From positions 1 to 64,000 of the forward strand of contig DAOTTU010000080.1 in NCBI GenBank assembly GCA_034437655.1: a stretch of DNA of 64,000 bases, read 5' to 3'. Every line of letters starts with the position of its first letter. Position 1 is the first letter of the stretch. Shown one piece after another: positions 61,649 through 64,000 of this stretch. Source of the DNA: J027 sp034437655 (GTDB lineage: Bacteria; Chloroflexota; Anaerolineae; Aggregatilineales; J027). The notes under the pieces were generated by a model. It had not been told where the DNA came from. It saw only the letters and a list, made by a program, of their open reading frames with translations, and did no database searches. Position numbers and translations under genes: made by a program.

Positions 61649-64000
61649 CTACGACGCACGGACGCTGGCCAACCCCTGTTCAATGACCCAACGCATACTG
61701 CGGTCGGTGGTGTCATGCAATGCGCGCTGAAAATGGGCTCGCGCTTCAATGAGGTTGCCACTGCTGGCCGCCTGACTGCCTTCGAACAGATGCGCCAGCG
61801 CACGATAGGTTGGTCGCTCGTCTACCGTAGAGAGTGAATGCGCGTTTTCTTCGAGCTTGGTCAGTAACTTGTCGATGGCCTCTGCGGCTTTGTCATCTTG
61901 CGAAAGGCCGTCATAGCTGGTCGCTAGCAGCGCATAGACGTACACAATATCTTTGATGTCGGCATCACTGGTACGTAGCAATACATCCAGCGAAGCCCGC
62001 GCCGCGTTGAGCGTTTCCCGATGACGGTCGATGTCGCCGAGGGTGCGTTTGAGGTCAGCATCGGCAGTTTTGCTCAAATTGGCGTATGAGGCCATACGCT
62101 TATAGGCTTCAGCAGCGCGTTGCAAATCCCCTTCACGGCGATAGGTTTGCGCAATAAGTTCAAGTGTCTGTGCAATGCGGTTATCTGAGCGTGGTTTGTA
62201 GTTCATTTCGATGTTAAGTGCTTCTTCAAGGGCTTTGTGTGCGTCACGCCAGCTTTCTTGAATGCTATACAGGCGTCCCATCAGGCGGTAGCGGTTCGCC
62301 GTTTGGATGGGTTGCACGCTACGGTCAGTGTAGACCAGTGCTTCGTGATGACAGGCAATCGCAGTGGCAACATCGCCGCAATGTTCATGCCCCTCCGCCA
62401 GTGAACTCAGTGTTTCTACAATGCGGTTATTGACTTGTTGTGTCTGTGATTTTTCGAGATCGAGTGCGGCCTGCAAAATCGGGACAGCCTCCTCATGTCG
62501 TTGTGCATCAAGCAGGGCTTGCCCGCGTAGCCGCAGCGTTTCAGCCAGTTCAAGTGTGCCGTTGTCATGGTAGCTGATGGCTTCCTGAAAAGAGCGTTCT
62601 GCGTCCTCATACATCCCCTGTGCCGCGAAGGCCAGCGCGATTGAACGGTGCGTCAGCGCAATCTCTAGCTGTGATTCATCCGTGGTAATCGTTAGCGCTT
62701 CACTCCAGGCGTCACGAGCTTCTGCAAGTTGATTCAACTGTGACAATGTTTGTCCATAGCCGCGCAAGGTTGCGGCCCGGGCACGCGGCATATCATCCGC
62801 AGGTTGAATATCAAGCGCTTCTTCGTAGGCAAAAAGGGCTTCTTCAAACTGTTCAGCAGCGCGATAGGTGTCAGCAAGTCCAGCAATCACAAAACCAAGT
62901 TCTTCCGGGTTACCATAGCGTTCAGTCTCGCTACGAGCTTGCAGGTAGAGTGCAATGGCCTCATCGTAGTTGTGCATGATGGTTTGCACCTTGCCGAGAC
63001 GGACGAGGATAGCACGGTGGTCTGCCGGAGAGCCGCGCCGGGTGTTTTCAAGCGTATCGAGCGCGTTACGATAGGCAATCGCGGCTTGTGGAAACTGCCC
63101 CTGGGCCTCGTGGCTGGCGGCCAGGCTGTTGTAGACGTTGGCCGTATGGACAGCACTGGCGTCTGGCAAGGCACGCAGCATCGTGAGTGCGTCTTCATAT
63201 ATCCCAATCGAATCTGCATATTGATTGGTACCACTCAGCAACCGGGCAAGATTGGTCAAGATACGGGCAGCGTCGCCGGGATGGCGATCACGGTCTAGTA
63301 GAGGGAGTGCCGCCTGCGCCGTTTGGATAGCTTGCTGCGCGTCACCCATTTCGACATAAAACGCCGACATTTTTTCCAGCAATAATGCGCGGTAGTGTTC
63401 GTTAGGATGCGTGTCAAAAGCAATTTGTAGGTGATGTTGAGCATGGGCATAGTTCCCAAGTTGGCCCTGCGCCATTGCCGTATATTCATGGGCCAGTGCG
63501 TGTGTATAGGGTGCCACTTGCGTATTCTCACCGAGCAGGGATTGTAACGCCGCAATAGCCCCTTCCCAATCTTCAACGCCCAGCCGTGACTGGCCGAGGT
63601 CACGACGAACGCTCCAGGCAATCTGGGTGCCGGGGTGATGATGTTCTGCAATGTGTAAGGCCTGTTCGGTTAGTGGAAGCGCTTCTGTAGCACGGTTGTT
63701 GGCAAGCAGGCTGCGCGTGCAGAGTTTCAACGCCAGTAAGACCACGTTGGGGCGGTTATCTTGTAGGGCATCAATCCGTCCAGCAAGAAGCGTCATCCAC
63801 TGTTGAAGGGTACGGTAGGCCGCGTCGAGGGTATCTAGCTCTTGCTCTGCGCGGGCTTTGCTACAGAGCATGTAGCCAATGTGTTGTAAGTCTGCGGGGG
63901 GGCGCTGATTCAAGTGTTTAAGCGCGAGTTGACACACTTCCAGCGCCTGGCCAAAACGTTGTTCTTCGTAGAGCGCGTCAAACAATGCTGTTTGCGTAAT
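61649..64000 (-). CDS. Large TPR-repeat protein (5' end outside window)
   Basis: The reverse frame is open from the window edge to the stop at 61649, over 780 residues, and consists of tandem TPR-like helical pairs. Examples are AIGIYEDALTMLRALPDAS, AIALYLQARSETERYGNPEE, ALFAYEEALDIQPADDMPRA and RSFQEAISYHDNGTLELAET. TPR arrays act as protein-binding scaffolds. In many bacterial regulators a long TPR array follows an N-terminal helix-turn-helix or ATPase domain, so the missing N-terminus decides its type. No catalytic motif is present in the visible part. The first codons at 63985-64000 are in frame, so the gene continues beyond the window. Confidence 0.88.
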   Translation of the reverse strand: MTQTALFDALYEEQRFGQALEVCQLALKHLNQRPPADLQHIGYMLCSKARAEQELDTLDAAYRTLQQWMTLLAGRIDALQDNRPNVVLLALKLCTRSLLANNRATEALPLTEQALHIAEHHHPGTQIAWSVRRDLGQSRLGVEDWEGAIAALQSLLGENTQVAPYTHALAHEYTAMAQGQLGNYAHAQHHLQIAFDTHPNEHYRALLLEKMSAFYVEMGDAQQAIQTAQAALPLLDRDRHPGDAARILTNLARLLSGTNQYADSIGIYEDALTMLRALPDASAVHTANVYNSLAASHEAQGQFPQAAIAYRNALDTLENTRRGSPADHRAILVRLGKVQTIMHNYDEAIALYLQARSETERYGNPEELGFVIAGLADTYRAAEQFEEALFAYEEALDIQPADDMPRARAATLRGYGQTLSQLNQLAEARDAWSEALTITTDESQLEIALTHRSIALAFAAQGMYEDAERSFQEAISYHDNGTLELAETLRLRGQALLDAQRHEEAVPILQAALDLEKSQTQQVNNRIVETLSSLAEGHEHCGDVATAIACHHEALVYTDRSVQPIQTANRYRLMGRLYSIQESWRDAHKALEEALNIEMNYKPRSDNRIAQTLELIAQTYRREGDLQRAAEAYKRMASYANLSKTADADLKRTLGDIDRHRETLNAARASLDVLLRTSDADIKDIVYVYALLATSYDGLSQDDKAAEAIDKLLTKLEENAHSLSTVDERPTYRALAHLFEGSQAASSGNLIEARAHFQRALHDTTDRSMRWVIEQGLASVRAS

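Overview
The window looks like a bacterial chromosome segment, most likely from the phylum Chloroflexota (Anaerolineae-like). This is an inference from gene content: an F420-type LLM oxidoreductase, a RicT/PSP1 protein, many lipoproteins and surface proteins with Thr/Pro-rich linkers, LysM proteins, large TPR proteins, and several families of the ArnT/PMT type. No rRNA or other strict phylogenetic marker is present, so the assignment is tentative. Start codons are mostly ATG with some GTG and TTG.

Positions 1-9170 form an accessory glycan region. It opens with fused remnants of two different insertion sequences (IS982-like and ISH3-like) that lie against a frameshifted remnant of a Wzt-type glycan-exporter gene. 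A tightly packed eight-gene operon follows (1790-8943) for a nonulosonic acid of the pseudaminic type: pseB, pseC, pseF, pseG, two formyltransferase-family genes, a PIG-L deacetylase and pseI. No PseH-like N-acetyltransferase is present, and the two formyltransferases plus the deacetylase sit where it would be expected. The region ends at a tRNA-Arg gene whose 3' end points into it, as expected for an integrated island.

Positions 9264-30000 are mostly housekeeping and envelope genes. They include an unknown two-gene operon, a fasciclin protein, a PQQ-dehydrogenase-like lipoprotein with a fused cytochrome c, a LysM/M23 endopeptidase, a TGS-uridine kinase-like protein, a RicT-PIG-L-M20 peptidase-GGCT-purA run, a cytosolic BtuF-like protein coupled to a PAS histidine kinase with a convergent response regulator, a TolB-like/TlpA/Lgt-like operon, and DUF1295-mutY.

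Positions 30000-38700 carry an MFS transporter, a structured intergenic region with a 56-codon ORF, an alpha/beta hydrolase, a DUF3891 protein, an O-methyltransferase, a VOC protein, a LysR regulator, and a PNPOx-like gene divergent from a MocR/PdxR-like regulator. A decayed Ser/Thr kinase fragment follows.

Positions 38670-47370 are an envelope-glycan block: a TIM-barrel glycosidase-like protein divergent from three paralogous GT39-like polytopic proteins with a GNAT acetyltransferase among them, then a diacylglycerol-kinase-like gene and a lipoprotein. A tRNA-Gln follows.

Positions 47576-64000 contain an uncharacterised membrane/partner gene pair, a CYTH protein, a LysM lipoprotein, a NUDIX hydrolase, a membrane protein, a lipoprotein, a phosphoribosyltransferase, a PH-like protein, a P5C dehydrogenase, a matrixin-like metalloprotease with two copies of an unfamiliar C-terminal repeat, an LLM oxidoreductase, an AraC-Ogt fusion and a truncated TPR giant. 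I see no CRISPR array, rRNA or intact mobile element.
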